Below are positions 11,647 through 22,453 of a DNA stretch of 64,000 bases, one piece after another. Under the pieces are notes generated by a model. That model did no database searches and was not told where the DNA came from. It was given only the letters and a program-made list of their open reading frames with translations. A program made the translations under genes and the position numbers. Each line of letters begins with the position of its first letter. The first letter of the stretch is position 1. Source of the stretch: Bathynomus jamesi (lineage: Eukaryota; Arthropoda; Malacostraca; Isopoda; Cirolanidae); contig JAJOZX010009427.1 of assembly GCA_023014485.1 (NCBI GenBank), positions 38,501 to 102,500 of the forward strand, read 5' to 3'.

Positions 11647-12020
11647 TCCCTCCTCCTTCCCCAATTCCTTATAATCCCCCCTTCCCCAATCGCCCTCACC
11701 ATCTTATCTTATCTTATCTTATCTTATCTTATGTTTTCTCGTTTTGCCTCTGCTTAAATCAGTTTAGCCTCGGAAATTGCAGTGAAAGGTTAGTTAGTTT
11801 CATTATTCCAGTGTACTATTGTTAATTTTTCCAGTGTATTAATTTCACATTTACTATATGTATTTAAAAATAGCTTCTTAATTTTATATGTAAACCTGTA
11901 TAACTTAGAATTTAACCCTCTTTTTTCAGTCTCTTAAAATTTGCCTTTATGAATAGGTTATAGAAATTTTCTTTGTCTTGTTTTTCATTCAATTATTGAT
12001 TTTAATTTCACATTGTTATC

Positions 12021-12066
12021 ATACAGCCTGAAGATGAGCGTATTGCTCGAAACGTTGCGCATTAAA
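12021..12066 (+). ncRNA. Hammerhead-like motif, Penelope family B (plus copy)
   Basis: Third instance of the family B motif, with core and stem II unchanged. Confidence 0.5.
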
Positions 12067-12199
12067 GAAGACTTTTCATGGCATTTACATTTCTCCTTGT
12101 CATTGGATTTCTCCTAAATATTAAATTGAAGCTCTGTAGAAGCAACCCGCATGATTATATATACAGTATATATATATATATATGAAAATGAAGATGAAA

Positions 12200-13990
12200 A
12201 TGAAAAGGTTTGTTGGCACCCTACAAGTCCTACATATAATCAATATGACAAATATTATTAGTACAATGACAGTTCACATACTAAGGATAAAAATATATAC
12301 ACTTGATTAGAAATAATACAGTAATGTCAAAGTTAAGTGGAGCTACAGACAGACGTTTTCGTACCAAGAAGTCCATAGCTTAGAGGATAAACTGCAGGAC
12401 TTATGGATAGCTTGGATAATCGGGTTGGTTGAGTTTTTAATTCTTTGTATTAGACTGTATTGAGCACGTCTTGTTGCCTCTGGGAAGTTCGGGACATTGC
12501 TGGTAGAAAACATTTGCGAAGCTGAGCATCTTGGGGGTAATTTATGTCAGAGTCTAAAAGACCTGTTGTACAGCAAATTTAGAGTTCTGTCAGAAACTTT
12601 TTTATAATTCACCCAGAGTTACTGTCCGTGTATATTACTGCAGAAAGTACGAAAGAGTGTCTTCAGCTTTACTTGTACAGAACCGTAAGTTCCTTAAACC
12701 ATATTCGCTTTAGCACAAAGGCTTCGAGATTGTTTTCTTATATCCGAGTCATCACTCAAGGAGCTGGTAATAGTTTGACCCAAATACTTAAACTCTTGTA
12801 CAACATCCCACTTTTGTCTCATTAAATGAAGCAATTAATCCGTCAATATACACATTAAACAGCATAGGTGAGAGCAAGGAGCCTTGTCTCACACCGCAAG
12901 AGGAGCCAAAACATTCGGATAGTACATTGCTCCACCTAACAGTAAAAGACTGGTGGGAATACCAAAATTTCAATAAATTTAATATGTACATGGGAACCGT
13001 CCTGTCTTCTAGTTTTTAAAATAAAATATTGTGGTTCACTCTATCATATGCCTTACTTATATTTAGGAAACAGCTATAAATAGTTGAATTGCTGTCAATG
13101 TATTTAGATATTGTTTCTTTAAGTACATAGATACATAGGTTAGTTGAGTGGGACCTTTTATCTCTTTCGCTCACGAATTATGACATAGGGTAAAAAAGAA
13201 ATTGGCTTTATGTATGGTTATCTAAGAATCAATATGGTTTATTTTTCAGCTACGCAATTGTCTACCCAGTGAGTGAAAGGATTAAAACCAAACTGATTAG
13301 ATGTCCATAGGTAATCATTTAATCGGAGTAACAAGAGTTTTTCTAGTAGTTTCGTGAAGCAGGAAGCGACAGCAATAGGCCTGTAATTATTGCTGGACAG
13401 AATGTCTCCATACTTATTTTTGACCAGGGATATGGCTATGAGCAACCATGGCTGATAAGAGCAATAATATATGCAGACATACTACGTCATTGGCATATTT
13501 TAAGTGCTCATTCGATAGGTCATCTACCCCTGACGCAGAACCAGTCTTTAACTCTTTAATTAACTTCTTTACTTCAGGAACTGATATCAAAGTATTTTCC
13601 CTTGTCCCTCCCACAGGCGTTTCGCTGCAATCTATCTTTAGATTATCCCTACTCACACTGTTAAGAATGTTAGAGTAGTAGTTTTTCCACAGCTTTGCAA
13701 TTTCATCCTCCCCCGACACCCCCATCGATTGTCGGAGGGAGGACACTTTTGACACCCGTTTGATTCTTAACAAATTTCCAAAATTTGTTATTATCGTTAT
13801 TTATGCGAGCTTCACAGACTTTTGATGCTCGAATAGACTCTTCTTCCTGTTTACATCACCTTATGGCCGCCTTATACTAACCCCTATATCTACACATATT
13901 CATGTATACTGGTCCTAATCTGGGTCTACCATGAATGCACCACAAATCATAGGCGTTTTTCGATTCCCTCTTCAGGGGGCAATAAAATCA
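12200..13990 (-). pseudogene. Non-LTR retrotransposon (LINE) RT region, decayed
   Basis: Minus-strand pieces in LINE order: linker and RT start (EDEIAKLWKNYYSNIL, TGSASGVDDLSNEHLK near 13560-13700), NNYRPIAVASCFTKLLEKLL near 13330-13400, GVRQGSLLSPMLFNVYIDGL near 12840-12900, and a post-RT tail near 12600-12720 (YGSVQVKLKTLFRTFC). Multiple stops and shifts. No FADD motif is recoverable because of a gap between 12790 and the tail. The clade cannot be fixed by eye. The (ATGAAA)-like 3' edge at 12183 may be its tail. Confidence 0.75.
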
Positions 13991-14017
13991 TTCCATCCAG
14001 GAATAATCTTAGTATGA

Positions 14018-14041
14018 TATATATATATATATATTATATAT

Positions 14042-14109
<68 letters not shown>
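14018..14109. repeat. (TA)n(GA)n microsatellite
   Basis: Interrupted TA run followed by about 24 GA units. Confidence 0.95.
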
Positions 14110-14112
<3 letters not shown>

Positions 14113-14309
14113 TGAAGCAAAGAAAGCGTTTCAAGTACATTAGAGTGATTGTTGATATCATATCAAAAAATGTGTAGTTGCGATATTCCATCGTTAAGAT
14201 CTGTTCAAAGATGGTACGTAATAGTGTAAATATGTGACACTTGAACTTCATTCCTTTTTATATAATGGAGGACATAGGATATACAGTAACAGCATTTAAT
14301 ATCAATCTG

Positions 14310-15745
14310 CAAAACGAGGCTAACCCACCGCGTGTCCCAAAACTTTTTGCGGCACACACACAAATTTTTTTATTATGTTATGTTATTATTTTATTATTTC
14401 ATTTTATTTTCATTTTACTCAGTTTTTTTAGGCTTTCTTTTATGCTCTAATCTTGTTACAATTTGACGGACGGAAAAGGAATATATATATATATATATAT
14501 ATATATGGTGGTTATATATATATATATAAAATAATATGAAAAGGTAGGCATACATGGTAGGTTTTCTGTAAAATTCAATGTAGGCTCCAACTCTTTCCAC
14601 CAGCTTCTGGAGCCGCCCAGGAATGGCGTCCACTGACTTTAGCAGGAACTCCGGCGGGATGGAGGACATGACTTCCCGAATTCGGTCCTCCAGTTCTTCC
14701 AATGTCCTCGGTTTGGTGCGGTAGACTTCTTCCTTTACCCACCCCCAAAGAAAGAAGTCGCACGGTGTCAAGTCGGGGCTCCTGGCTGGCCATTGATGTG
14801 GACCACGACGACCCATCCAACGCCCAGGGAAGTGGGCATCCAGCCACTCACGGACAACAAGAGCGAAGTGCGGAGGGGCGCCATCTTGCATAAATATCAG
14901 ATCGTCGAGTTCTCCCATGTGCTGACAACCGGCCAGACCTCGTTTCGCAACATAGCAAGGTACCGCTCAGCATTCATGGTGTTGCGCAGAAGGAACGGGC
15001 CCACAACCTGATCTGAGGTCATACCACACCACACCGTTACACTGAACCGATTCTGCCGTTTTTCAGCGGTAACCATGGGATCCTCTCCTGCCCAGTAGTG
15101 GCAATTGTGGCGGTTGACAAAGCCTCCGACGTGGAACACCGCCTCGTCGCTCCAGAGGATGTTGCGGAAGAGATGGGGCCAGTCTTCATGCCAAGCCAGC
15201 ATGATTTCCCCGAACTCCATGCGAATGTCGCAGTCCTCGTCCGAGAGAGATTGGCAGTAATGCGGCTTCCACGCACGCCAGTTCAGCTCCTTCTTCAGCA
15301 CAGTTCGCACTGAGTAGCGGGAGAGTCCACTTTCCCGAGCTGCCTGGCGAGTTGACTTTCGTGGACTCCGTGCGAACATTTCCTGAACTGCCTGCACCGT
15401 CTCCTGGGCCCTGGATGTCGAAGGGCGACCACATCTTCGAACATCTGCCACAGACCCCGTGGTCATGAGCTTCGAGTGGCAGTTCTTGATTGTTTTCGGG
15501 TCCACTTGGGCACGTGGTCCGTGAATGGCCCGCCACCATCTTTGAACTCGAACGACAGATTGCCAAACTTCGTACCGTGCCGCCAACTGGGCACGCTCAG
15601 GCAGTGTTAAACGCTCAGCCATGTTACCCTTCAATCTGAAATAAAAAAAAAAATGAACGTTACAATTGTACCACTTTAGAGAACACAAAGAGAACACTTT
15701 AGAGAAAAAAAGATTACCGTTACAATTGTACCACTTTAGAGAACA
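14310..15745 (-). mobile_element. DD41D Tc1/mariner-like transposon (approximate limits)
   Basis: Contains the transposase above. The 3' edge carries a CAAAAAGTTTTGGGACACGC-type terminal sequence (minus strand, about 14322-14345), typical of this superfamily. Upstream of the start codon a 28-bp block (TTACAATTGTACCACTTTAG...) is repeated at about 15660 and 15720. I could not match the two ends as a clean inverted repeat, so limits are uncertain. Confidence 0.5.
14415..15622 (-). pseudogene. DD41D-type Tc1/mariner transposase, one frameshift
   Basis: The start ATG at 15622 (MAERLTLPERAQLAARYEVW) gives an N-terminal helix-turn-helix region, then RRCGRPSTSRAQETVQ and SRYSVRTVLKKELNWRAWKP. The first catalytic Asp is in NILWSDEAVFHVGG, the second in FMQDGAPPHF, the third in LTPCDFFLWGW, with 41 residues between the last two. 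One frameshift near 14917-14925 splits the gene just before the second Asp. The coding part ends near 14540; the remaining open frame runs through TA repeats. It resembles the 1-548 fragment in spacing and motifs but not closely in sequence. Confidence 0.8.
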
Positions 15746-15989
15746 CACCATAACAATATAACAATACAATCACTCTGTCTTTGTCATATTATTACTAAGC
15801 TCATCGGCGTCTTCATATGTGGTAACCGAATAGCACAGTCTTCAGTTGATAATATATTTTAAATTGTAAAGCCCTTGTAAATTCTGGAATTATAACTTCA
15901 GTCATTAGTAATCATTATCCTACTTACATTATATACAATAATGTACAGACTACTGTACTTGCAGAACAACCATAGCATATAGAATATTT
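15746..15989. other. Non-coding spacer
   Basis: AT-rich; no ORF, RNA gene or repeat pattern recognised. Confidence 0.6.
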
Positions 15990-16263
15990 TCTGAGGTTAA
16001 CAAAAGAAAATCTATTGAGGCTGTAGGAAATTCCCAATTGGACTGTGCTGATACCACGGACAACGCAGACCATATCTTTCAGCTCCTCTATGACTCCTTT
16101 GATATTTTTAACAACTGCTTTCCTTTAAGGAGAAAACAATTTCTCCCATAAGTATGGCAAAACTGTGGATCACTCCAGATATCATTAATTTAGTTAAAAA
16201 TAGAAACAAATTGTTCAAACTGCAACTACAATATAAAATCCTAAACTACCGTATACACAATAC

Positions 16264-16985
16264 CAGAGCTGGGCAATAAATACACTGAATGTATTTAAAT
16301 ACTAAATACATGGGAGAAATGTATTTAAATACTAAATACTAAATACATTTTACGAATGTATTTAGATACTAAATACAAAATACATCAATTGTATTTAAAT
16401 ACATTTGTAAATACATTTTAAATACATTTTAAAGCTATTTTTGATGTCTAAAAAAACACTTACCTTCAGATGAGTGTACAGATTCGTTGTAGCATTGCTT
16501 GCAGCAGAGACTTCGTGTTTACACAGCAAGCAGGTGCACTTTACCTTATTACCGTCTTTAGATTTAATTTTAAAGTATTTTCCATCAAACATAGGGTGCA
16601 CTAAATTGTTATCTGCAGATATATCACTGTTTGATTCACCGATTTGCTTGTTGAAGCCTGACATGCACACGATAAAGAAATCAACCGCTTTCGACTAAGA
16701 GTGGCACACAACTGATTGAACTGACACGTTGAAACATGAACCATGCTGTACTACACTGTCGACGCGTCGTACTGTGCTAGTACAGAACGTGTATTAAACC
16801 AGTAAAAGTATTTACATTTTTATATTTTGAGTATTAAATACATTGTATTTAAATACTCATTAAAGTATTTAAATACTATATTTAAATACATGAAAAACAA
16901 TGTATTTATAAATACAGTTCTAAATACACAAATGTATTTAAATACGTATTTAAATACAAATGTATTTAAATACTGCCCAGCTCTG
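16264..16985 (-). mobile_element. hAT deletion derivative with BED finger exon, 8-bp TSD
   Basis: Ends CAGAGCTGGGCA / TGCCCAGCTCTG form a perfect 12-bp inverted repeat, flanked by the direct repeat CACAATAC at 16256-16263 and 16986-16993. An 8-bp duplication is the hAT signature. Both subterminal regions are full of TATTTAAATAC-like units. Only the first coding exon of the transposase remains. A related, more diverged copy lies at 23551-24388. Confidence 0.85.
16464..16664 (-). pseudogene. hAT transposase first exon, BED zinc finger
   Basis: MSGFNKQIGE... leads to MFDGKYFKIKSKDGNKVKCT, then CLLCKHEVSAASNATTNLY and THL. The C-x2-C...H pattern fits a BED DNA-binding finger, which in hAT transposases binds element ends. 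The exon ends at a consensus splice donor (CTGAAG|GTAAGTG), and no downstream exon is found before the element end. So it is an orphaned exon of a deleted gene. Confidence 0.65.
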
Positions 16986-17287
16986 CACAATACAGAAACA
17001 AATTAACTAAATCAAAATTTCAAAACATGATTATGACATTCAATTTCCCAAGCATAAAGGAGACATGAAGAACATATGGTTAACTATAAACAATCTTATC
17101 AAAAGCAGAATTAAAAAGAACAGTAGAAATAGAAAAAAAATAGAAAAAATAAATATTGGTAATAAAATGATCACCGATGATATCACTATTGCACTCTCTA
17201 TCACTAACCATTTCACATCATTAGCTAAAAAATTTCGTTCACAACTACCAAATAATGACCAATTGCCGTTGGATCACATGCCACGTA

Positions 17288-17723
17288 AGTAGTATGGCCG
17301 AATTTGGTAGAGTGCATATGCAATTGCAATTTTGATCAAATGAATGCCGGTGCCACCCACCTCACCCCTCTTGTTGCAAGGTGCCAACTCCCCCACCCCC
17401 AGAGTGCAAAAAAAAGAAAGGAAGAAGGGGGGGATCCACTTAACCTAAGAGAGAGAGAGAGAGAGAGAGAAAAGAGAGAGAGAGAGAGAAGAGCCTGGGG
17501 GAGAAGCTGCGAGACACACGCATAATGGGAGCTCAGGGTAGCATCACTTGGCTTACAACTCGAAATCCTCCAGTTAGCTTAGAAGACTTAGAAGGCGTAA
17601 ATGGCAGATGTATGTGTATATATATATAAAACGTTTGAGCTGCCAGATTGTGCTATTCAGATATTCTTGACAGTTGGCTTAGAACTCCGTCAGTCGGCTT
17701 AGAAGGCGTAACCAGCCATTTGG
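17288..17723 (+). repeat. Polinton left terminal inverted repeat
   Basis: Matches the reverse complement of 36098-36623: GGTAGAGTGC, TGTTGCAAGGTGCCAAC, GAGTGCAAAAAAAAGAAAGG, CCACTTAACCTAA, GCTCAGGGTAGCATCACTTG and AACGTTTGAGC occur in order in both. This copy lacks about 100 bp present in the right copy and carries an expanded (GA)n at 17449-17489. Confidence 0.9.
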
Positions 17724-18435
17724 AGTAGTAATGATCACAGCCATTAGAAGGCCTAAACCGACAGTTACCTCAGAATGTCGCCACAGTATAACTGTCCGTA
17801 ACACGGAATAAATAAAGACTTTTAGGAGCTCATCCTATCATCAGTACATGGTGAGATGAGGGCTACAACCAATCGTCTAAGTATAGACTTTTAGGAGCTT
17901 ATCTCATCAACACCACGTAGCCGAGATGTCTTGACCTTAAGACAATATCAGCAGTAACATAGTATTACACAGCCGCCGTACGTACGGCATTACTTACCAA
18001 CACCTGACCGAACCCGCCTTACCCACGGCATTTTACGTACCAGTTCTTGGTAGACCGACAAGGTCTCTAAATACGACCCAATAGACAGAGCTATTAAGCA
18101 TAAACAAATACGTTTGTTTATGGGGCCAGGGGATAAACCGACAAGGCTTCTAAATACGACCGAATAGACAGAGCTATTAAGCATACGTTTATGGGGCCAG
18201 GGGGTAGACTGACAAGATCTCAAAAAAAGGGCAACGCTCATCGTTTTTCTATTAAGCTTCTCATGGTGGAACACCACGAGGCCAATTTAACGTTTGGTTG
18301 GCGATCTTTTATACAAAAAATCGAATAAGATAATCTAAGTTTAATACCAAAACTAATTTTCACCACAAAAACCATCATAAAAACATAGTTTTGATTTACA
18401 AAGCCTGTAATGTACACTTGTAAAAATTTACCTTT

Positions 18436-18830
18436 CATTTTTCTTCTTTTGGTCAATTATTTTGTTTCAATACAAATTTATCTTTAATATACAATTTTAT
18501 CCTTCAACTATAGCATTATTATGATTTTTAAAACAAAATAGAAATTAAATTAGGGGTAACTATTTCATTTTTTCCTCTGTTAGCCAATTATTTTGTTTCA
18601 ATACAAATTTATCTTTAAAATACAATTTTATCCTTAAACTATACCATAAAAAGCATTAATATGATTTTTAAAACAAAATAGATTCTATTTCGGGGTAACT
18701 ATTTCATTTTTCCTCTTTTGGCCAATTATTTTGTTTCAGTACAAATTTATCTTTAATATGCAATTTTGTCCTTAAACTATAACATAAAAAGCATTAATAT
18801 GATTTTTAAAACAAAATAACCTATGGAATG
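18436..18830. repeat. About 133-bp tandem repeat, three copies
   Basis: Copies begin near 18436, 18567 and 18704. Each starts CATTTTT, contains CCAATTATTTTGTTTC and ACAAATTTATCTTTAA, and ends in TTTTTAAAACAAAATA. They differ by scattered substitutions. Confidence 0.85.
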
Positions 18831-19027
18831 AATAAGTTATATTTGACAAAGACCCGCCCCCCCAGAATTCGCGGCTCGTCCAATTACAACCCAATGGGTG
18901 GGCATGAGAATGAATCCATGGTCTCTGGTTGGTGGAAAACTTTACGTTACAGCCACACCCAAATTCTCTGACAGCCAACAGGAAACTCGCGAATCGAATA
19001 TTAGGAGTGGGGCCAATCGGGGTCACG

Positions 19028-19264
19028 TATATAAAAGGGAACATTTTCAGCTGGATCCCACAACAGTGATTTATCAATGAGTAACTACACATTCTCTCAT
19101 CATGGACACTTCCAGTCAGACACATCAGCTTTACTGCTCTCCGCAATTGTTTGAAGACGGGGACCTCTCTGCAGTGACTACGCTCCATCTTTTCGCAGCG
19201 GCCGATGGAGAAAGAAATTTGTGACGGCGAGAAAGAACCAGCGGATGAAGAGGTCATTGAGATG
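19028..19264 (+). promoter_or_regulatory. TATA-box-like promoter and candidate short first exon
   Basis: TATATAAAAG at about 19028 resembles a TATA box. Short ORFs follow: a 25-codon one from 19077, a 40-codon one from 19102 and an acidic one from 19205. The acidic frame reaches a good splice donor (GAGAT|GTGAGT near 19264). A pyrimidine-rich acceptor precedes the acidic ORF at 26170 in compatible phase. If they join, the intron is about 6.9 kb and now holds the nested transposons. Speculative. Confidence 0.25.
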
Positions 19265-19450
19265 TGAGTAATTATGTAATAATTTAGTTTGTGATTCATT
19301 CTCAGGCTATATACATCGTATCATTCAGTGCTTAACCCTTGCAACCCTATCCTGCATTTTCTCTTACTGTAACTCCTTGTAACTCTCTTCCTATATATAT
19401 ATATCGGCACTTTTTATTTTCACAATTTTGTTTTCACATCTGATAGATTA

Positions 19451-22400
19451 CACTGGGGAACAAATTTCAACTTTTTGTCTATTGAATTAGATTTGACAGT
19501 TAGTTCTAGGTAATTTGGGTGCGCTGAGCACGAATCTTTACTCGGTTTTGCTCTATCAGGTCCTGATTTTGCTCAACACCCCTCCTCTTTCGTCGTATTC
19601 ATAAAAGGTTTTTTTCTCAATACTCGCTAAGTCTTTTTGCAGTTACACATATGATATGCAACTAGTTTTTATCTAGGTATTTGTACCTATTGTTATGGTA
19701 TTTTGTTGTATTATGTATATTTTTATATGTAACACCCTAAAAATATTTTTAATTTTGTCATTTTTAACCCATTTTAATATTAGTAAATTAAGCTAAAAAT
19801 ATCATAGAATTCTAAAATTTTCTCGAGCGTTCCTGTTCTCTGTAGAGTATTCTAGAGGGACAACTAAAATATATAAAAGCGACTCGTTTCCAGAGTTAAT
19901 CAGTCAATTCAATCAGTCAGTCAGTCAGTCAGTCAGTTGAGTTAGTAAATTAAGTTTGGGCATTAACATAATTTTGAATTGGCATATGATTTAGTGAGTA
20001 ATTTTGTCATCGTGATTTAATATAGTTGATTTAATTAGACGTAATTTATATTGTACCTACTCATCCGTGTTTCTAGTTTAATTTCATAGATTGTAAGTAC
20101 CTATTTCATAATAAGTACCTATTTAAACTAATTTTTGTGTTTATATTTCAGATTTTCTTAAATTTATATGAATTAAGGGCTTTAAATACCTTTACAAATT
20201 GGCAGAATAATCAAGCAATATGTCATCAAGCACTAGAAAGTTCAAATGCAAAAACAACCCTGATTCCTTCTGTTATATATGTGGAAATTTTACACTTCCA
20301 CATCAACGAGCAAATATAACTGACTTCGTAAAAAGAGCTTACTTAGCTTATTTTGGCATAAAACTGGGGGACCAAGATAAATCGTGGCTCCACATAAAGC
20401 CTGCACTATATGCATTGAAAGACTGCGACATTGGACGAAGGGTTCGGATTCAAAAATACCTTTTGGAGTTCCGATGGTAAGTTTATGATTTCATAAAACT
20501 ACGTAATTTAATCACTAGTATACTGTAACTTACCTAAATGTAATTGTAACTTAGGTACATAAACAAAAATTTACAGAAATGTTTATAAGAATCTCAAATA
20601 TTGCATAAGGTTGAAACACATAGAAATGTTAAATGTTTGGGTGATAACTTTTGATAAAATTCATAAAAACAAGTCTCTCGTCGCTTTTGTTAACGCTTTA
20701 CAATTTTTTTTCCATATCAGGTGTGGCGAGAGCCTACTAACCACGAGACCGATTGCTACCTTTGCTTTGTCAAGACTTCGGACTTCACTAAGAAAATAAA
20801 CATTGTATCGAGTACCCAAATTTCGACACCGCGATACGACCTGTGCTACATTCAAATGAGATCCCCATTCCAAAATTTAAGGGTCTGCCAACTCAAGAAT
20901 TAGTTGAAGATGTTCCTGAAAATATTGTTATGCACTTTGAGGAGTCAGACACCGATTTTGACCCAGCGTATTTGAAAGTCAAAACGATCCGCAAAAGTTT
21001 AACCAGGCCGAGTTGAATGATCTTGTAAGGGATCTAAATTTGCCAAAAAAGGCTGCGGAAATTTTAGCTTCAAGACTTAAAGAGAAAAACTTGCTTACTT
21101 CAAACACATACATTTCATTTTACAGAAAAAGAGAAGAAGAACTTGTTAAATATTTTAGAACAGAGGATAGTTTAGTATATTGCTGCGACATAGTTGGTTT
21201 GTTAAAGAAGATGGGGTTGAGTCTTACGATGCAAATGATTGGCGCTTGTTTTTAGACAGTTCGAAAAGAAGTCTTAAGTGTGTGTTGTTGCATAATGGCA
21301 ATCTATACGGCTCGATACCGATTGGGCACTCAACAAAATTAAAAGAAAAGTATGAACATATAGAAAAGGTTTTAAATCTTATCAAATATAGGGAGCACGA
21401 GTGGATCATATGTGTTGACTTAAAAATGGTTAATTTTCTGCTAGGACAACAAGGAGGGTATACTAAATATCCCTGCTTCCTTTGCTTATGGGACAGCAGA
21501 GCCAAGGAAGAACATTATTTCAAACAAATCTGGCCAGCACGAACATCACTTACTGTCGGAGAAAAAAACGTAATTAATCCACCTTTAGTGAGCAGAGATA
21601 CTGTAAAATCATATTTCCTCCTCTGCATATAAAACTAGGCCTCATTAAACAATATGTAAAAGCTTTAGATACGAACGGCGAGTGTTTCAAATACATAACT
21701 TCAAAATTTCCAAGTTTAAGTTATGAAAAAATCAGGCGGGAATTTTCGACGGTCCACAAATAAGAACAATGATTAAAGACAGCAATTTTCCTAATGTCAT
21801 GAATGAACGCGAAAAAAATGGCTGGTTCTCATTCGTGGACTTGATAGAAAACTTTTTAGGCAATTATAGGGCAGATAACTACGAAGAAATCGTAAAAAAA
21901 CTTTAAGGGACTACAAAGAGTTAGGTTGCAATATGAGCATAAAAATGCATTTTTTGAATAGCCATCTTGACCAATTTCCAAGTAATTTAGGTGATGTAAG
22001 TGACGAACAAGGGGAGAGATTCCACCAAGATATCAAAATTATGGAGGAACGGTACCAAGGCCGCTGGGATTCCCACATGATGGCTGATTACTGCTGGTGC
22101 TTGAAAAGAGACCTGCCATCAACAAGCAAATACGCTAGAAAGTCTTACAAAAGAAAATTTTTGCCACAGTGAAAGCTTCATATCTGTTTGTTTTTATTTT
22201 AAGTCATTTCTATCGTTATAATGTAATTTTACTGTAGTTTGAACTGCTTGTATTCATGAAACTTGAAAAAAAAATTTAACACATGACTTAATTTTTTAGT
22301 CCTAATTTGAAAAATCTGGAAAATGGCACATAGGCTGTCGACAAGAATCAGGACCTGATAGAGCCAAACCGAGTTGAAATTCGTATTCAGCGCACCCAAA

Positions 22401-22453
22401 TTACCTAGAATCAAGTGTCAGATATCATTCAATAAAATACGTGTTGCCCAGTG
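19451..22453 (+). mobile_element. 3.0-kb DNA transposon with about 115-bp TIRs, CACTA/Chapaev-like
   Basis: Left end CACTGGGGAACA and the reverse complement of the right end CACTGGGCAACA match. Inward they share CTAGGTAATTTGGGTGCGCT, ACTCGGTTTTGCTCTATCAG (one mismatch) and GGTCCTGATT. TTA flanks both sides (19448-19450, 22454-22456), a possible 3-bp duplication. CACTG ends with a short duplication fit the CACTA/Mirage/Chapaev group; the assignment is inference. Contains one spliced, broken gene. Confidence 0.75.
20220..22171 (+). pseudogene. Transposon-encoded putative transposase, spliced, frameshifted
   Basis: Exon 1 starts MSSSTRKFKCKN with a Cys pair (CYICG) and runs to the donor at 20476 (CCGATG|GTAAGT). 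A 244-nt intron ends at 20720 (CATATCAG), and exon 2 resumes WREPTNHETDCYLCF with another Cys pair. Later blocks are LPKKAAEILASRLKEKNLL, WRLFLDSSKRSLKCVLLHNG, WIICVDLKMVNFLLGQQGGY, YPCFLCLWDSRA and, near the end, SDEQGERFHQDIK and RYQGRWDSHMMADYCW. I recognise this as a protein family widespread in animal genomes and usually left uncharacterised. Acidic residues in WRLFLDS, ICVDLK and SDEQGERFHQD are plausible catalytic candidates. At least five frame breaks. Confidence 0.7.

Larger units (their letters stand above)
9795..12165 (+). mobile_element. Penelope-like element, family B, inverted plus-strand copy
   Basis: 5'-truncated inverted copy starting inside the RT coding region and running through the 3' region and hammerhead-like motif. 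It then continues about 45 bp past the pseudo-LTR into the start of a next unit (AAATTGAAGCTCTG, also at the body start of the minus copy) before meeting TA repeats. Reading past the pLTR implies a tandem or circular template. Confidence 0.85.
15990..17281 (+). pseudogene. LINE linker-region fragment, split by a hAT insertion
   Basis: Plus-strand pieces read like the endonuclease-RT linker of a jockey/CR1-type LINE: DNADHIFQLLYDSFDIFNNC, KLWITPDIINLVKNRNKLFK before the insertion, and KNIWLTINNLIKSR with MITDDITIALSITNHF after it. The hAT derivative at 16264-16985 with its 8-bp duplication cuts the frame cleanly. The fragment ends at the Polinton boundary (target duplication 17282-17287). Confidence 0.7.
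17724..19450. other. Polinton left internal non-coding region with tandem repeats
   Basis: No convincing gene. Two tandem arrays lie here: about 87 bp x2 at about 18040-18215 (units contain AATAGACAGAGCTATTAAGC and TTTATGGGGCCAGGG), and about 133 bp x3 at 18436-18830 (units contain CCAATTATTTTGTTTC and ATGATTTTTAAAACAAAATA). Frames crossing it on either strand show no family resemblance. Confidence 0.65.

Noticed and set aside
18772..19299. 175-codon minus-strand ORF in the Polinton left arm
   Set aside because: Overlaps a tandem repeat unit and a promoter-like region; composition and lack of family resemblance suggest chance.
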